Below, in pieces: positions 10,874-22,128 of a stretch of 64,000 bases of DNA (position 1 is the first letter of the stretch; the number at the start of each line of letters is the position of its first letter). Made by a program: the position numbers and the translations under genes. This stretch comes from Oncomelania hupensis (lineage: Eukaryota; Mollusca; Gastropoda; Littorinimorpha; Pomatiopsidae). The stretch is from assembly GCA_036898135.1 (NCBI GenBank), contig CM072515.1, positions 76,514,072-76,578,071 on the forward strand. The letters run 5' to 3'. The notes under the pieces were generated by a model, which was given only the letters and a program-made list of their open reading frames with translations, ran no database searches and was not told the DNA's origin.

Positions 10874-11532
10874 TGGAACGGTTACAACAGGAGACTGAAT
10901 CTTTTAGCAAACACGCTGCTATCCTTTTTTTTATGAGCAATAAACTGAACACAGTGAAAAGCCTGTATGACACAGAACGCACTCATTCTGAAAACCTGAC
11001 CGCCATGCAAAGAGGAAGGCAACCCAAAGCCCATAGGAACCAATCAGGGTTGGCCGTTGTCAACCCGTTTCAATCGACACAAATTACCCGTTACACCATC
11101 CCACTCGCGCGCGCGTATGCACGCACACCCACACCCACACCCACACGCACGCGCACACACACACATCCACACACTTTCAAGAGTTTATTCTCTATAGACC
11201 GCATGAATATGATTGTGTATTTAGAGATAGGCTATCATGACATCAAAGACAATGTTGAAGGCTTCAACATGATTGTAAATGTAATTATCCAGCCGAGACA
11301 TCAGAACACTTTCTTCTCTCCTGTCCACTATTTATTAATGCAAGAACACAGACAATACATACTCTGAATCTTGAATCTCAAGATGTTATAATATTACTCT
11401 ATGGCAACGAATGTTTGTCCGTGCAGGAGAATAGTATTATAGTGGCAGTTGTCCACGAATTTCTGCGACTGTCAGGCCGTTTTCACTAATAGTAACTAGC
11501 TAACTTGCCTTTTTGTCTGTTATTTTAAAGAT

Positions 11533-11577
<45 letters not shown>

Positions 11578-12080
11578 TTGTTTCTTCCGTGGTACCTACC
11601 TACCTTCTGCAAACTCCTTGCTGCAACTGTTTCCTAGTGAATCTCTCGCTATTATTTTGTTATGAGTTCATTATCTTTTTCTAATTGTTTTTGTTTTTAT
11701 TTGTTTTTACATTTGTGTATATCTTTTTTTAATTTATTTGTATGTTGCTTATGATTATACTTTCCTTATCATTGTTATTGTTCTTGTGTTGATGGCAATG
11801 TATTTGTATCTCAATGATGTAATTATTCCGCCTTAACTGACGCAGATTATTGTAACTTATCCAGGTATGCACTCACTTAAGCTTTGCCTTTTGTGTATTC
11901 CTGTTACTGTATTTATGTATTTGTCAGATCAGAAATTTAACTGAATAAACCATTGTTTAAACCAACATGATTGGACAAAAAGTCTTACTGCAGACCTAGG
12001 TATACTCACGTCACATCATTGACATTATTTTCTCTCTCTTTCGCCCTCCTCTTTCTCGCTCTCATCATACGCGCTGTAGC
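10731..12080. other. No recognisable gene; (AC)n, poly-T and AT-rich sequence
   Basis: Contains an (AC)n tract at 11115-11165 and a T33 run with (GT)n at 11538-11576. AATAAACC lies near 11945, possibly an old retrotransposon 3' end. A 191-codon frame at 10792-11367 runs through the purine and (AC)n tracts and has no domain. Confidence 0.4.
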
Positions 12081-12113
12081 AAATGGGCAGATTTCACACA
12101 CACACACACACCT

Positions 12114-12148
<35 letters not shown>

Positions 12149-12734
12149 AATATTTTATTCTCCATAACATCGCCTGAACATATGCACGTACAGAATTATA
12201 TGTATGACAAGAAGGCTGAAGCAAGCACCATCATGATTGGACAGAGGCAAGTTATGCACACACACATGAAATAACACTCACACACACACACAACATAAAC
12301 ACACAAAGATATTGGTTGTAAGGCATTATCGCTGTAACGCTCGCGAAATCCAAGGATTTGTTGGCTGATGGGTGGAATTCAGAGTAAGCCCCCTACACAT
12401 AGAATTCTTACTGAATGAATCACTGCTGCCTTGTATCCCATCTATACAATGAACGCTGTTGTATTAGGAGACAAGGAAATAAGATATTTTATTGACATGT
12501 GAACTCACAAGAAACGCATTTGGTCAAGGCTGCAGCATGCACAATAAAATGTAAGCTTGTACAAAGGTTAGAGTTTCTGTAAGCTTGCACATAACACTGA
12601 TGAATAAGTTGATAGCACAACGCCATTATAGAAAGACTAGTGGTTTTTGTACCCTGGCAAACCAGGGTACACAGGTTGCTGTTTAAAATGTAGACAGAGA
12701 GACAACTGTTGTCTGCGAGTTTCATTTGGACGAT
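12081..12734. other. (CA)n tracts; otherwise no recognisable feature
   Basis: (CA)n arrays lie at 12097-12146 and about 12265-12305. Sequence after the first array weakly resembles 11170-11290, possibly an old duplication. Confidence 0.4.
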
Positions 12735-12930
12735 GATACCTCCCAATATCCCCCTTGATACCTCACCATACCCCCCCCCCTGATATCTCCCCGTCCCTCC
12801 CATGATGCCTCACCATACCCCCTTGATACCTCCCCGAACCCACTTGATACCTCCCCATACCCCCTTGATACCTTCCGTACCCCCCTTGTAACCTACCTGT
12901 ACCCTCCTTGATACTTCCCCGTTGATCGTT
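12735..12930. repeat. 21-bp C-rich minisatellite
   Basis: About eight degenerate units of catacccccttgatacctcc. Similar C-rich units continue on the far side of the SINE (13176-13255), so the SINE was inserted into the array. Confidence 0.8.
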
Positions 12931-12957
12931 TCGCAGGTATGGATGAAAGGAATCGAC

Positions 12958-13163
12958 GTTGTTGTTGTTGTTGTTTGTAGATTATAGTCACACGACACTT
13001 TCGCATATAGGTGACTACTGGACCGATTTATACTGACACCAGCGGGCCAGTTGTTGGTAAAGGGGACAATAATATGATCACACGTTGATCAATCCGGGAT
13101 TCGAACCAGCGACCTTTCGGTTACTAGCAAGACGCTCTTACCAACTGAGCTACCCGGCCCCTC
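12958..13163 (-). mobile_element. Thr-SINE, reverse orientation, with 12-bp TSD
   Basis: A tRNA-derived SINE. On the minus strand it has A-box tagctcagttgg, anticodon-loop-like CTAGTAA, B-box ggttcgaatcccgg, a body, the GTCAC/GTGAC stem-loop, ataatctac and a (CAA)n tail. It is flanked by the exact 12-mer AAAGGAATCGAC (12946-12957 and 13164-13175). It is nearly identical to 31966-32159. The head resembles tRNA-Thr(AGU), but the acceptor stem does not pair, so it is not a tRNA gene. Confidence 0.92.
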
Positions 13164-13265
13164 AAAGGAATCGACCATCACCATACCCCCTTATATATAC
13201 CCGTATCCCCGTTAAACCTACCCGTAGCCCCCTTTTACCTACACGTACTACCCCATCCCGATCCT

Positions 13266-13268
<3 letters not shown>

Positions 13269-13312
<44 letters not shown>

Positions 13313-13434
13313 TTGAATATTGAATAATACAAATAGAAATCATAAAAAAACACCAAGGTTTTAAAAGAAAATTTGATAAAAGATATAATAATAATAATAA
13401 TAATAATTATTATTATTATTATTATTAGTTTATA

Positions 13435-13512
<78 letters not shown>
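13269..13512. repeat. (AAT)n arrays with an AAT/ATT inverted junction
   Basis: (AAT)n at 13269-13313 and 13388-13511. At 13388-13427 an (AAT)n run meets an (ATT)n run and can form a hairpin. Confidence 0.95.
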
Positions 13513-13515
<3 letters not shown>

Positions 13516-13587
13516 GTTAAAAGTAAAAAGCCTAAATTAAAAAGAAAAATATCCATATTGTAGTGTAAAAAAAAAATTAAAAGAATA

Positions 13588-13640
13588 TGGCCCGCGGGAG
13601 ATTTGAACTTGGGTTGCCTGCACGGTAGGAGAATGTCTTA
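13588..13640 (-). mobile_element. tRNA-like SINE head fragment
   Basis: The minus strand contains agttcaaatctccc, a B-box, preceded by a tRNA-like variable region. The A-box side is lost. Low information. Confidence 0.35.
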
Positions 13641-14847
13641 TTAAGTTTTTTGGTCTATATGGAAAAACATGCTGAAACCTCGATTCGATTTTTAATTAAT
13701 CACATTTAATTAGTTAAACACACAATTTTGTAAGATTGGTGACATGAGTGCAAAAGTGTTTTGAATGGAAATAAAACAAACTTTGCGGTATTACTGACAC
13801 AGGTTGAATCGAAACCGCGCGCGGAATGAGGCTATTGCAGTTTGTGGACTTTTTGTTTATTTATTTATCTCAGAAACGGTTAAACGTTCGGTAAGGAAAT
13901 GTCGGCTATAACGATTTCGCGGGTTTTGAGCGCACAGCAGGCCGATCCGCAGCGCCCAGCACCTGCCCAGATCAGCGTCCATACCGACAAACTTTACAGT
14001 AGAGGCGAGGAAGGACTTCCGGCTAAGCAATTTATATATATAGATAAGTTTTTGTTTGCGGTCTAAATCAGTTCATTTGTGAACAGACATTAAAGGAATT
14101 GTTTGAATTGAAGCGAACTGGCAAAATAAAATATGACATATGAAAGTTAACGCTCTTATTAAATTGTAGAATAACATGGTGACTTCTTTTCTTTTCTTTT
14201 ATTAATTTTTTTCAATCGGCGAACTCATCAAGACACCTCTAACTTTAGCTTCGTAAAGGAAAGAATAATGTAGTGCACAGATACGCATAAAGCCCAACAT
14301 TTGAATTGTTCTTTTAAAAAAAAAAGGAGTGGAGGGTGGAGGGGGGGGAGGTGCCGTAACCTCTCGGTCGTTAGAGAGAAAGCGTTTAGGGCTCCCTTTT
14401 CTCTAGACAAGCTTAATGAGGGCGGTGCCTATCTCTCCCTCCCTTGCTGGGTGGTGACAGCAGGACTACACAGTGCTTGAGATAGGTGGCAGATGGTACA
14501 CAACAACGGCCAACACAATCCTCCCTTGATAAACTCTGCTGGCACTGTAGAGGACTTCACTTTCATAAATCTCTTCTCTGTGACTCCCCGATTTAGCTCT
14601 GTACAGCAGTTTCATTTGCTCGCACTCTCAATTTTAGTGCGCATATCGCTCGCTGCAAAAGCTTGCACGGCACGTGAATATACACGCCTGCACTCAAACC
14701 CATATAGCGACAGTCTTGACCAGTTTAGAGTGACAAAGCTAAACTAACCAAACAATGCAGTGTTGAACTTACATTATTTGCAAACTTAGCTCTCCCTCAC
14801 CTTCCATCCTCTATAACAGGCCTAGAAACTTTATTATCACAGGTTTA
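13641..14847. other. No recognisable feature
   Basis: Only short frames. The 84-codon frame at 14493-14747 shows no domain. No repeat is shared with the rest of the window. Confidence 0.4.
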
Positions 14848-15103
14848 GGGCGCGTCCACATGACGAGCTTCGAGCGAAGCTTTAAGCTGCGCTTCAGCTG
14901 CGCTGCGAAAAGTCTAACTAGAATTACTGTAGAAGCGTCCACACCACGAGCGGTAGCCGCGCGGTTGTTGCTAGCTTCGAGCGGCGGTAATGTTTCCGGC
15001 ATTTATCGAAGCTCGAAGCTCAAGCGGTGTTTTTTTTGTCCTTGACCTTGATTGGTTTTGTGTCCTTGGCCTTAAATCAGTCTTCTTACCACCCTTCGCT
15101 GAC

Positions 15104-15164
15104 CGGTCCTGATTTGGCTCGGAAGAGTCCGCTGGACCTAAAGCAACAATAAATCAATCAATCA
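15104..15164 (+). mobile_element. Minimal ATE insertion: 3' stem-loop and (AATC)n only
   Basis: About 61 bp consisting of the terminal ATE stem-loop (GGTCC...GGACC, GGAA tetraloop) plus aaagcaacaata and AATC repeats. It is flanked by ACCCTTCGCTGAC at 15091-15103 and 15165-15177, a 12-13-bp TSD. Extreme 5' truncation with a TSD indicates target-primed reverse transcription. Confidence 0.9.
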
Positions 15165-17251
15165 ACCCTTCGCTGACGGAATCAGAGAGGTACAAAATAA
15201 GAGATTGTGGCAGAAAAAACAAACAAAAAGATTTTCGAACGGGGAGGTTCGAGCAAAGCTGTTTCAGGAGGTGCCTATAATGGCACGGCACTCAAGTTAG
15301 TGATTGAGTGAAGATGGTTATAAATTTTATAATAAAATGACCAATTGCTCTTTTCGTACAGTATAGGCCTAATTGACAAAATTGCAGCTTTATCATTTGC
15401 GCCATCGCCATTAAGCAATAATAGTACCCAGTAAGTGGTTTTTTTCTTTATTATGTTTTAACACAATTTGTTGCAAATAAAATACAGATCTAGATCTATT
15501 AAGCGAATTCACATTTGATGTTTTCACTCAGATTTAGAACCGTGCTTATAGTCCCAAATTCAACCTAGATTTATATCTGGATTTTATAAATAAAAAATAA
15601 ATAAAAGGGCTATGATGGTAAATTATCAATGAACACTTATGATATAGGTATTGTGTGTTTGATGGCAGCCAATTTACAAAAATATATAGTTAACGTTTTA
15701 ACTTGGGTTTATTTCTTTGTAGGGGTGGGGGGAGGGGGGGGGAACAAGAGAGAGAAAAGGGGAAGGCTGAACAGTAAATGACCAACATTTGGGTGGAGTG
15801 CATGATTGCAGGTCCATCTGTTTTAAATCTGCACACTTTGTTTTAATTTTTTTTAAAAATAGTACATTCCATGTTGATCTTAAAAGAAAAGTGACCAACT
15901 TTAGATTTAAAATCACAAGCATTGTGACGTATATGAACATTGTGGGAAAACTAAAGTCACGAGTCTCATCCTTCATTATCACTGCCGTCAGTTAGTTCAG
16001 CCAGACATCTTCTATTGTAGTGGTGTTGGTGGTGTTGGAGAGAAGATGATGTGATGGGGGTGATGGTGAAGAATTTCATTCATTCGCTCTCTCTCTCTTC
16101 CCCAACGCCAGTCCGTGATGACCGTTGAACTGTTTTATTCAGAAGACATGATACTAAGAGCAAAGGCATTGCTGGAGTGGAACAACCCTTATCTGTTGCG
16201 TTGTGCGGTGTGCTCTCCCCATGCCGATGTTTGTGTTTTGCTTTTATTACGGACCGTCAGCCGCAGCGGCCGTGCTGCTTAAGCATTTCCCACCCGCCCC
16301 AAAATCTTGGCTCGCTGGCTAAGTTTGTGTTAGTAACTAAACTTACTTTGACGCATAAGGCTAGAAACGCAAACGAATACTAAGCAAATTATATATTGAC
16401 GGAAACGCAAAAATACAACCTTTCTTCTGTTATAACAATGTCGGACCTATCTGCTTCAAAATAAAAATAATACGCAATTTAAGAGGGAGTTGGCTGCTGC
16501 TCCTAAGAATGTCACGACTCTAAACTCATAACTCTTTAATTTAATACAATTATAAATAATAATAGTAATGACAAAGAAAGAACAACGTCTCCTCTTTTCA
16601 ATGATATACAATATGGCATGGTTACTATTTTGTGTTCCGACTATGGCGAACTAAACTAGAAAACATCTAACACAACAACTTACAGTTACCTTTATAGCCT
16701 TCTGACAGCTTTTCACTGTTTCCCTTTCAATGTGTATGTCACTATAAAACTAATATTTTATTTAAGTATCTACTATTAGAGAATGAACTACGACATCGGA
16801 AAATATCACACTAAGGTGTTACAGTGGAGAATCTTTGCTACACTAGCATCATTTACAATTTATAATCTTATCATGTTTTGTAGGCAAGCGGGAAGATCCG
16901 TTAAAACCGGCCAAATTCCAGAACAGCTTCAGCAGCAGCCGCGCCGAGCATACAGTGCGGTGTCTTTATCAACATGATATGCATCGCGCTATCCTAAACA
17001 TCACGCTCTAATTCAAAATTGCTACATAAATCACAAATAAAGTTTATATATTCTAATAGAGAATTTAACGCTGCATCTAATGGTTATATGCTTTAAAGGA
17101 TCTGAAAAATGTATATCAAGTTATTTCATACAGTTAGTTTAAACATAACAGAGAACAAAGTTAGGCCTACATATCGTATGGTCAGAAATACTCGTAGCCA
17201 GCACGGCTACATATAATTATAGTAGAAGCTGTCTGGTTCAGCAAAGTTATA

Positions 17252-17836
17252 TTAACTGTACTTTTCCTGCCAGTTCACTGCACCAACCCTGACAAAATAC
17301 TCAACCAGCTGTACTCTCACCCTTGCTAAGTATTGTCCAGTACGACCTGAGTAACACCCCATCCGTCTGTCCTGTTCGCCACGGACATGAGTATCATCCC
17401 AGATCTCCGTGTCCTTTTTTATATCAGCGACCTCATGGTGGATGACTGCATTGTGCAAGGCAACAGTGCTAGCACAATGTTGTCAGCAGTGGTCACGTTG
17501 TGCAGATTGCTGTTTTCAGCACTTACCATTTTCCAGCAAGCACTACAAACCCGCATTCTACACAACGGCTTGCCATAGAATGGCGATAATTGAAGATGAT
17601 ATCGACTGTGTTGATGCGTGTTATTAGGTATGGCTTGGGCGATAGGCTGGGTTACCTACCCAAAAAATAGGAAAGGTGAATGTTGGAATTTGGTAGTGGG
17701 ACGTATTTACTGTATTCCCTTCAAGGCAGAATTTCATCTGAAACCTGGAAAATATTCCATCACTCTCTTTTCCGTAGGCTCCAACTTCAACAGAAATAAA
17801 TTTTAGTTGCGGGTCTGCGATGCCTTGCAAAACCAC
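17252..17836 (-). pseudogene. Harbinger-type DDE transposase remnant
   Basis: Minus-strand relic of a DDE transposase of the HARBI1/PIF type, inside a TTA-flanked TIR element. The frame starting at 17836 reads GIADPQLKFISVEVGAYGKE, matching the second-Asp block (the family pattern is ADxxxxFxxxxVGAYGxxxD). It continues to FWVGNPAYRP, the place of the usual VGD(A/E)AYP block, where the acidic residue is replaced by Asn. A second frame at 17252-17458 and just upstream gives CASTVALHNAVIHHE, the conserved CxxLHN block near the C-terminus. The N-terminal third and the glutamate block are missing. It cannot be active. Confidence 0.75.
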
Positions 17837-18084
17837 AGATAATAAACTTCTGAACGACAGCTAGCATCACGCTCGCAGGCAGCTAGCTGTAACAGCTTGT
17901 CATGTGGCCACCCAAGCTGTCGCCGAGCTTACAGCCAGCTGTGCAGCTAGCGAGCTGCTAGCTTTTTGACGCTTTTGGTGTGGCTACCCACCGCTCAAAG
18001 CTCAAAGCTCGTCCCACGCTACGCCACCGCTAGCTCAAAGCGCAGCTCGTCATGTGGACGCGCCCTTAGAAAACTGAGTCGTGA

Positions 18085-18145
18085 AACACCGTGAGATTCG
18101 AACCTGGGCTAGGCGAACGCTCTAACCACTGAACTGCGACCGTGT
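18085..18145 (-). mobile_element. tRNA-like SINE head fragment
   Basis: The minus strand carries an A-box-like gttcagtggttagagc and a B-box aggttcgaatctc. There is no SINE body of a known family beside it. Confidence 0.5.
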
Positions 18146-18690
18146 GTCTTGTTGCTGTTGTTGACATTATTGACGGCAGCTACAGAACATCCGGTCTCCC
18201 AAGTGTCAATCCTATATCAACCGATACTGCTCGACTCATCTGTCTGCTCTATCGCAAATGGTAGTGTAGGAGTTAACCTTTAATATTCTTTCTTGACGCG
18301 TTGTTAGCATCGTCTCACGCGCGTGCTCTCCAACAGCCTTAGATAATCAATGAGTACGATCTATTTATTGTACGGTCTTTGATTCCATGTGCTGCCACAC
18401 TTAAGGGGTGTAGATAATACAAAATGATCGTTGGTTTGCTGCCATAATATTCCACGTAAGCACGCCATTGACGTAGATGATGACGATGATGATGATGATG
18501 ATGATGATGATGATATAATAGTAGTCTTGTATAGCGCAGATGGTGTCCAGGGATAAAGTTCGTAGACTATTTCGATGCAGAAACAGTTCCTTAACCTAGG
18601 GTAGTCCCACTTGTTTTCGAAAGCCGGTTTAAGGTTCCGAACATGCGTAGAATAATAAAACTAGAAGAACAAAATGGATGTATGACTAGA
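18146..18690. other. No recognisable gene; short (GAT)n at 18480-18515
   Basis: A (GAT)n tract interrupts otherwise unassigned sequence. Confidence 0.5.
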
Positions 18691-18699
18691 ATTAAAAAA

Positions 18700-19035
18700 A
18701 GAGGAATGTTTAAATAGATCTTTTAATAAAAATAGGGATATTTAGATCTTTTAATAAAAATAGGGATATTTAGATAGATCTTTTAATAAAAATAGGGACA
18801 TTTAGATAGATCTTTTAATAAAAACAGGGATATTTAGATACATATTTTAATAAAAATAGGGATATTTGGATAGATCTTTAATGTAAAAAATAGGGATTTT
18901 TAGATCCGTCTTTTATTACAAATAAGTTATTTAGATAGATTAAAAACAAATAAATATAGGGATATTTAGATCGGCTTTTTAATTAAAAGCATAAGAATAT
19001 TTAGATAGATTAAAACAAAAAAATAGGGATTTTTT
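18700..19035. repeat. 32-bp A+T-rich minisatellite, about ten units
   Basis: The unit gatcttttaataaaaatag followed by ggatatttagata is well conserved at 18717-18850 and decays towards 19035. Confidence 0.88.
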
Positions 19036-19393
19036 TTCTAGTCTTCTCCTGATCAGTTCTGTCTTCAAACTGCTTCTTCCATATTGCCTCATCATTTGTG
19101 TGTTTGTTTGTCTGTGTGTTTGTCTGTGTGTATGTGTGCGTCTGAGGGGACAATTATGCAATGATGGTTACCAAGCGTATTTTTCACTTAAAAGTTATCA
19201 CCTCCTACCTACACAGCAAGTGTCACAATAATGTAATCAGTAGTTTGGGAAAAACCTATGGTCAAATTGCACCGGCACCTCTCATAAAAACTCGTGGGTA
19301 TCGCCATTATAAATTAAAACGAGGTTAGAATGAAACCAAGTTCCGGTCTGGTTTGTTTTGCTTTTATCAAAGCTTGATGCGTGACTTTTAAAT

Positions 19394-19504
19394 ATGGCAA
19401 ATTGCCGAAAACGACGATTGTTAGAGCCAGAAAACGAGTGGGATAAGTATAAAAACGGTGGAGGAAGTACATGCTCAGTGAAAGGATGCAAAAAACAATC
19501 GTAG
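19394..19504 (+). other. Small ORF of unknown nature
   Basis: A 36-codon frame starts MANCRKRRLLEPENEWDKYK and ends with CSVKGCKKQS and a stop. The CSVKGC block faintly resembles the start of a THAP-type zinc finger, but the later Cys and His are absent. It may be a transposon fragment or chance. Confidence 0.2.
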
Positions 19505-19639
19505 AGGCCTGTATTTGCGGCGACTTCGGAGGTGCGTCGATCATCGACAGAAAGTGAAACAGGACCTGAAGACCCTTGTAGTTTTCCATAGCTTCGCCGT
19601 CGCAACCTTCACAAAACACGAAGTAGTTGACTATGTTAG

Positions 19640-19866
19640 GCGAGCGTTGTGGCCAAGTGGGCTATGGCGGGACTAACTTGCCTTGTCCACAAGACAGAAA
19701 CCAATGGCGCCTGATAGGTGTGGGTTCGAGCCAGCATCTGGGCGTTATGTTTTTCCGAATATTTTTGAAAAATTCACACATAATGTTAGGTAGGTAGGGT
19801 TTAGGCGCGCCACTGGCGATAGAAAGGGATAATAAACTGCAGCAAAAAAAAAAAAAAAAAAAAAAG
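19640..19866 (+). mobile_element. SINE-L, tRNA-like head, ending in poly-A
   Basis: A tRNA-like head begins gcgagcgttgtggccaagtg and has a B-box-like gggttcgagcc at about 19728. The body contains tctgggcgttatg. An A-run at 19845-19865 could be its tail. The copy at 50037-50222 (minus strand) shares head and body. Confidence 0.65.
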
Positions 19867-19959
19867 TGAGGGTACGATACTGGTGGCCAGTGACACATGT
19901 TATTATTCTTGAATATTTGGAAATAACTCACTAAAACACGCGGAGAAAGAAACCGGAAG

Positions 19960-20371
19960 TATGTTTCATTGAGGAGATTCCCGTTGGTGCATAGGATAGC
20001 AGAAAAGGGAAAGAGAAGGTTGTACATTTTGGCGTACTACAAGGGTCAGTATTGGGCCCTCTGCTCTTCACTATGCATATATAAACGATCTTCCCATTCA
20101 TATTAAGATTTCTTGTGAACTTTTTGTAGATGAAACTACCATACATTCTAGCAACATCAATTTTAAGTCATGTATCAGAATCACTGCAGGAAAGTTTAAA
20201 CTAGTTGACTGAATGAACAAGGCTAAATCATTTGTCTATTAACACCCCAAAAACCAAATGCATGATAATAACAACTAGACAAAAACGCCATAATATAACC
20301 TCAACATTTCGGGATTTAACTGTTAGTAAAAAATTATATAAAAATTAGCCATTAAAAAAGTGTTGAGAGTA
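19960..20371 (+). mobile_element. CR1-like LINE, 5' segment: reverse transcriptase relic
   Basis: With frameshifts, the plus strand reads VVHFGVLQGSVLGPLLF, then (Y)INDLP, then FVDETTIHSS in place of the FADDTT catalytic box, so the first catalytic Asp is replaced by Glu after V-D. It continues into the block that precedes KLxxISHHKVLRV. The next expected segment is found at 26100-27085. Between them lie a SINE, the 56-bp minisatellite and a 2-kb duplication. Confidence 0.8.
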
Positions 20372-20764
20372 ATAATAATAATGATAATAATAATACAGGA
20401 TGCTATGTACGCGCCTTTCCCCAAGGCTCAAAGCGCGGCGATCTATACCAACATACACGCTCACCTGTCTCATTTACCCTTACACACACCAAATACACAT
20501 ACATCACTCAAACAGGTGGTGTAAAGGCAGGGAGATCGCTATTAGAAGACGGAAGAAAATCGAATTTTTATTTTTGAAATTTTTATATTGACTGCATCCT
20601 GTACCATTATTGAAGAGAGGGAGGAAACCGGAGTGCCCAAAAAAAACCCTCGGTGACCTCAATAGTCTCGTACCTAAGTCACATACGTTCGCCCCTTGCG
20701 GGAATCGAACCCGCGACCTTCGGCATAGGAAACCGGCGACTTATCCACTGCGCCACGAGGCCAC
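20372..20764 (-). mobile_element. SINE-R, tRNA-Arg-like head, (TTA)n tail, reverse orientation
   Basis: On the minus strand: a head with A-box tggcgcagtggataag and B-box gggttcgattccc (plus-strand 20700-20756), then a ggtcaccgagggtt/ggtttcctccctc body, a central region, a gcgctttgagcc end and a (TTA)n tail at 20372-20396. It is inserted in the 56-bp repeat, which continues on both sides. A second copy is split at 53595-53852 and 54663-54790. Confidence 0.75.
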
Positions 20765-21067
20765 CCCAAAAATTAGCCATCATAAAGTGTTGAGAGTTGA
20801 CATTGATAACAAACTGTCTATTGAAAAATTAGCCATCATAAAGTGTTGAGAGTTGACATTGATAACAACCTGTCTATTTAAAAATTAGCCATCATAAATT
20901 GTTGAGAGTTGACATTGATAACAACCTGTCTATTTAAAAATTAGCCATCATAAAGTGTTGAGAGTTGACATTGATAACAACCTGTTGATTGAAAAATTAG
21001 TCATATAAGGTGTTGAGAGTTGACATTGATAACAAACTGTCTATTGAAAAATTAGCCATATAAAGTT
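20765..21067 (+). repeat. 56-bp LINE-derived minisatellite, array I
   Basis: About 5.5 units of 55-56 bp, each running aaaaattagccatcataaag, tgttgagagttgacattgat, aacaaactgtctattg. The unit corresponds to the codons for KVLRVDIDNKLS of the CR1-like LINE whose halves flank the whole region. Confidence 0.95.
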
Positions 21068-21464
21068 GTAACGTATGGATATTTGGATGGGTGCCTGTTT
21101 ATAATAGCTAAGTGAATGTGAAATGTAATTGACTCCTAGATCAAAATGCAGTGTGTGTGCAAGTCCCTCTGTTTACTACCACACCCACAAATTCATAGAT
21201 TCTCACTAACACAGGCAAACACGCAAAAAAAAGCTTTACGCTCTCAATACGTATAAATAAACCGCAATATTTTACAACCAATCTTTTGCACCGATCTTTT
21301 TACAACAATATTTTTACACTAATCTCTCACACCTCACTGTCCAGTTTAAATGACTGCGAAACTCAAACGGCCGGCATTCGCATGTCCTGAGCCAAAATAA
21401 ACACAAAACTCGTTACCTGTGGTAACGCAGGGAATCCGTGCATGAGTAAGCCTGGTTGAACCGT

Positions 21465-21873
21465 TGATGTTGTAGACAGGCAGATAGACGAGCAGTGATG
21501 TTGTAGACAGGCAGATAGACGAGCAGTGATGTTGTAGACAGGCAGATAGACGAGCAGGCAGATAGACGAGCAGTGATGTTGTAGACAGGCAGATAGACGA
21601 GCAGTGATGTTGTAGACAGGCAGATAGACGAGCAGTGATGTTGTAGACAGGCAGATAGACGAGCAGTGATGTTGTAGACAGGCAGATAGGCGAGCAGTGA
21701 TGTTGTAAAGAGGCAGATAGACCAGCAGTGATGTTGTAGACAGGCAGATAGACGAGCAGTGATGTTGTAGACAGGCAGATAGACGAGCAATGATGTTGTA
21801 GACAGGCAGATAGACGAGCAATGATGTTGTAGACAGGCAGATAGACGAGCAGTGATGTTGTAAACAGGCAGAT
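21465..21873. repeat. 31-bp minisatellite (copy 1), about 13 units
   Basis: The unit is tgatgttgtagacaggcaga followed by tagacgagcag, with one partial unit at 21556-21571. All three minus-strand frames are open because 31 is not divisible by three and the unit has no stop there. Confidence 0.97.
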
Positions 21874-22128
21874 GGGCTCGCCTGCCCTATCTGTCTGAGG
21901 AAGAAAATGCGTCTTGGTCAGGTACAAGACGCACGGCCGACCGCCGATGTTCCCCGAGTCGCCCTTTCTCCGTTATCCGAGACAACGCCGTGTGTCCAGG
22001 TGTATGAAGTTAACGCCAGCTTCCTGTAGGCAGCTACAACAAACGTCAATGCTCTGGCTTTTCTGTCCGCTGGACCATATAAGCACAGAATATCTATCTA
22101 TAATTTATATCTATCTATCTTTTATAGT

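Larger units (their letters stand above)
14848..18065. mobile_element. PIF/Harbinger-type DNA transposon, degraded
   Basis: Perfect 22-bp terminal inverted repeats: GGGCGCGTCCACATGACG... at 14848-14869 and its complement at 18044-18065. They are flanked by the 3-bp duplication TTA (14845-14847 and 18066-18068), the target expected of PIF/Harbinger. The subterminal 200 bp on each side is rich in AGCT/GAGC motifs. Transposase relics lie on the minus strand at 17252-17836, next to the right end. The interior has decayed or been deleted and contains a tiny ATE insertion at 15104-15164. Confidence 0.85.

Noticed and set aside
21346..21927. 193-codon minus-strand frame, present identically at 24068-24649
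   Set aside because: It is almost entirely the translation of the 31-bp minisatellite, is open in all frames, and is duplicated only because the DNA segment is duplicated.
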